DNA of 64,000 bases. Origin: Ophiodon elongatus. Lineage: Eukaryota > Chordata > Actinopteri > Perciformes > Hexagrammidae. The stretch spans positions 6,199,001 through 6,263,000 of the forward strand of contig JACSYO010002159.1 in the NCBI GenBank assembly GCA_016806645.1. Direction: 5' to 3'. Shown in pieces: positions 63,396 through 64,000 of the stretch. A model generated the notes under the pieces. That model was not told the DNA's origin, ran no database searches, and saw only the letters and a list, made by a program, of their open reading frames with translations. Both the position numbers and the translations under genes were made by a program. Each line of letters opens with the position of its first letter. Position 1 is the first letter of the stretch.

Positions 63396-64000
63396 GGTTT
63401 GTTTTAGAAGCAACAGTTTTATTTGTAGCTGTGACAAAAGGGGAAAAAACAGTCGCCTCCTCAGAGTCTAAATGTTCACGTTCAGGATTAAAGTGCAGAA
63501 TTGTTTTCACAGCTTGTGTAAAAAAAATTAAATAAAACCAAAAACAAAGAAATGTTAAAATATCAAAAACTAACAATGGAGATCTGGAAAACATAAATAG
63601 GATACAGAACAAGATGAGATCTCATACAACATTGTATCAGCAATGATATCCAATCCACTTAAATCAGGCTTGCACTTATGATACATAAAAAAGGAAATCA
63701 GTTCACGTTTTCGAGTCGTTGGCAAGGCTAGCTTACATCAAAGGCACAGCATTGTTCAGAGGTAACGATCCTTTGCAAAGAAGTGCTGCGGCAACATTCT
63801 CATTGATCCTCAACACGTCCCCACAGACACACCTAACATGCTCGACAGAACAGAAACATGGCAAAGCATCTCATGTACAGTGCATGCCCACGGACGAACA
63901 CATCAACCAGCAGGGGCTTGTTTTGCAGAAGCGTATTTTGTGGTACAGCCGTTACATTGACAGAAGGTTACATGCTCTGTGAGTCTCACTGTCGAGTGTC
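63396..64000 (-). other. Possible 3' end of a further minus-strand gene
   Basis: On the minus strand AATAAA lies at 63418-63423, followed by a GT-rich stretch (reading GTGTTTGTGC) suitable for a downstream element. No coding sequence is visible up to the window edge, so this would be 3' UTR of a gene starting beyond 64000. Supported only by signals. Confidence 0.3.

Overview
This is vertebrate nuclear DNA, almost certainly from a ray-finned (probably percomorph) fish. Two spliced genes with vertebrate intron phases can be read exon by exon. The non-coding part carries dispersed repeats typical of teleosts and very many CA/GT, GA, GATA and poly-A/T microsatellites. There is no bacterial or phage content, and most long open frames are chance or microsatellite reading.

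Layout. (1) 1-1115: upstream region and GC-rich promoter of mnt. (2) 1116-14893, plus strand: the complete mnt gene (MAX-network bHLH-leucine-zipper repressor) in six coding exons, predicted 592 residues, with a 3' UTR to about 17.2 kb. (3) 17.3-20.8 kb: a repeat-filled gap between the two convergent genes. It holds a decayed AT-rich minisatellite interrupted by an LTR-like insertion, then a young, highly regular minisatellite whose monomers are organised in an exact 126-bp higher-order unit. (4) 20.85-30.2 kb, minus strand: 3' UTR and core exons of septin-4, a filament-forming GTPase. (5) 30.2-61.9 kb: no recognisable gene. I interpret it as a large 5' intron of septin-4, because two candidate first exons (31375-31441 and 61932-61983) both end in the same phase as the acceptor at 30161. 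(6) 61.98-62.35 kb: a CpG-rich, CRE-containing promoter for the distal first exon. (7) 62.35-64 kb: a teleost repeat copy, then what may be the 3' end of a further minus-strand gene.

The two genes lie tail to tail. MNT represses E-box targets by recruiting SIN3 through its N-terminal SID and dimerising with MAX. Septin-4 is a cytoskeletal GTPase. There is no sign that they share a pathway. In human both genes are on chromosome 17 but far apart, so their adjacency here is a synteny observation.

The most interesting item is in septin-4. If the last intron is not spliced, the frame stays open for 52 more codons and encodes a tail with 12 histidines and many acidic residues, replacing the coiled-coil C-terminus. 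The N-terminal exon of the same gene is also histidine-rich. The 126-bp higher-order minisatellite, in which nearly every monomer carries a CRE-like TACGTCA beside TTATAA, is the second item worth checking.
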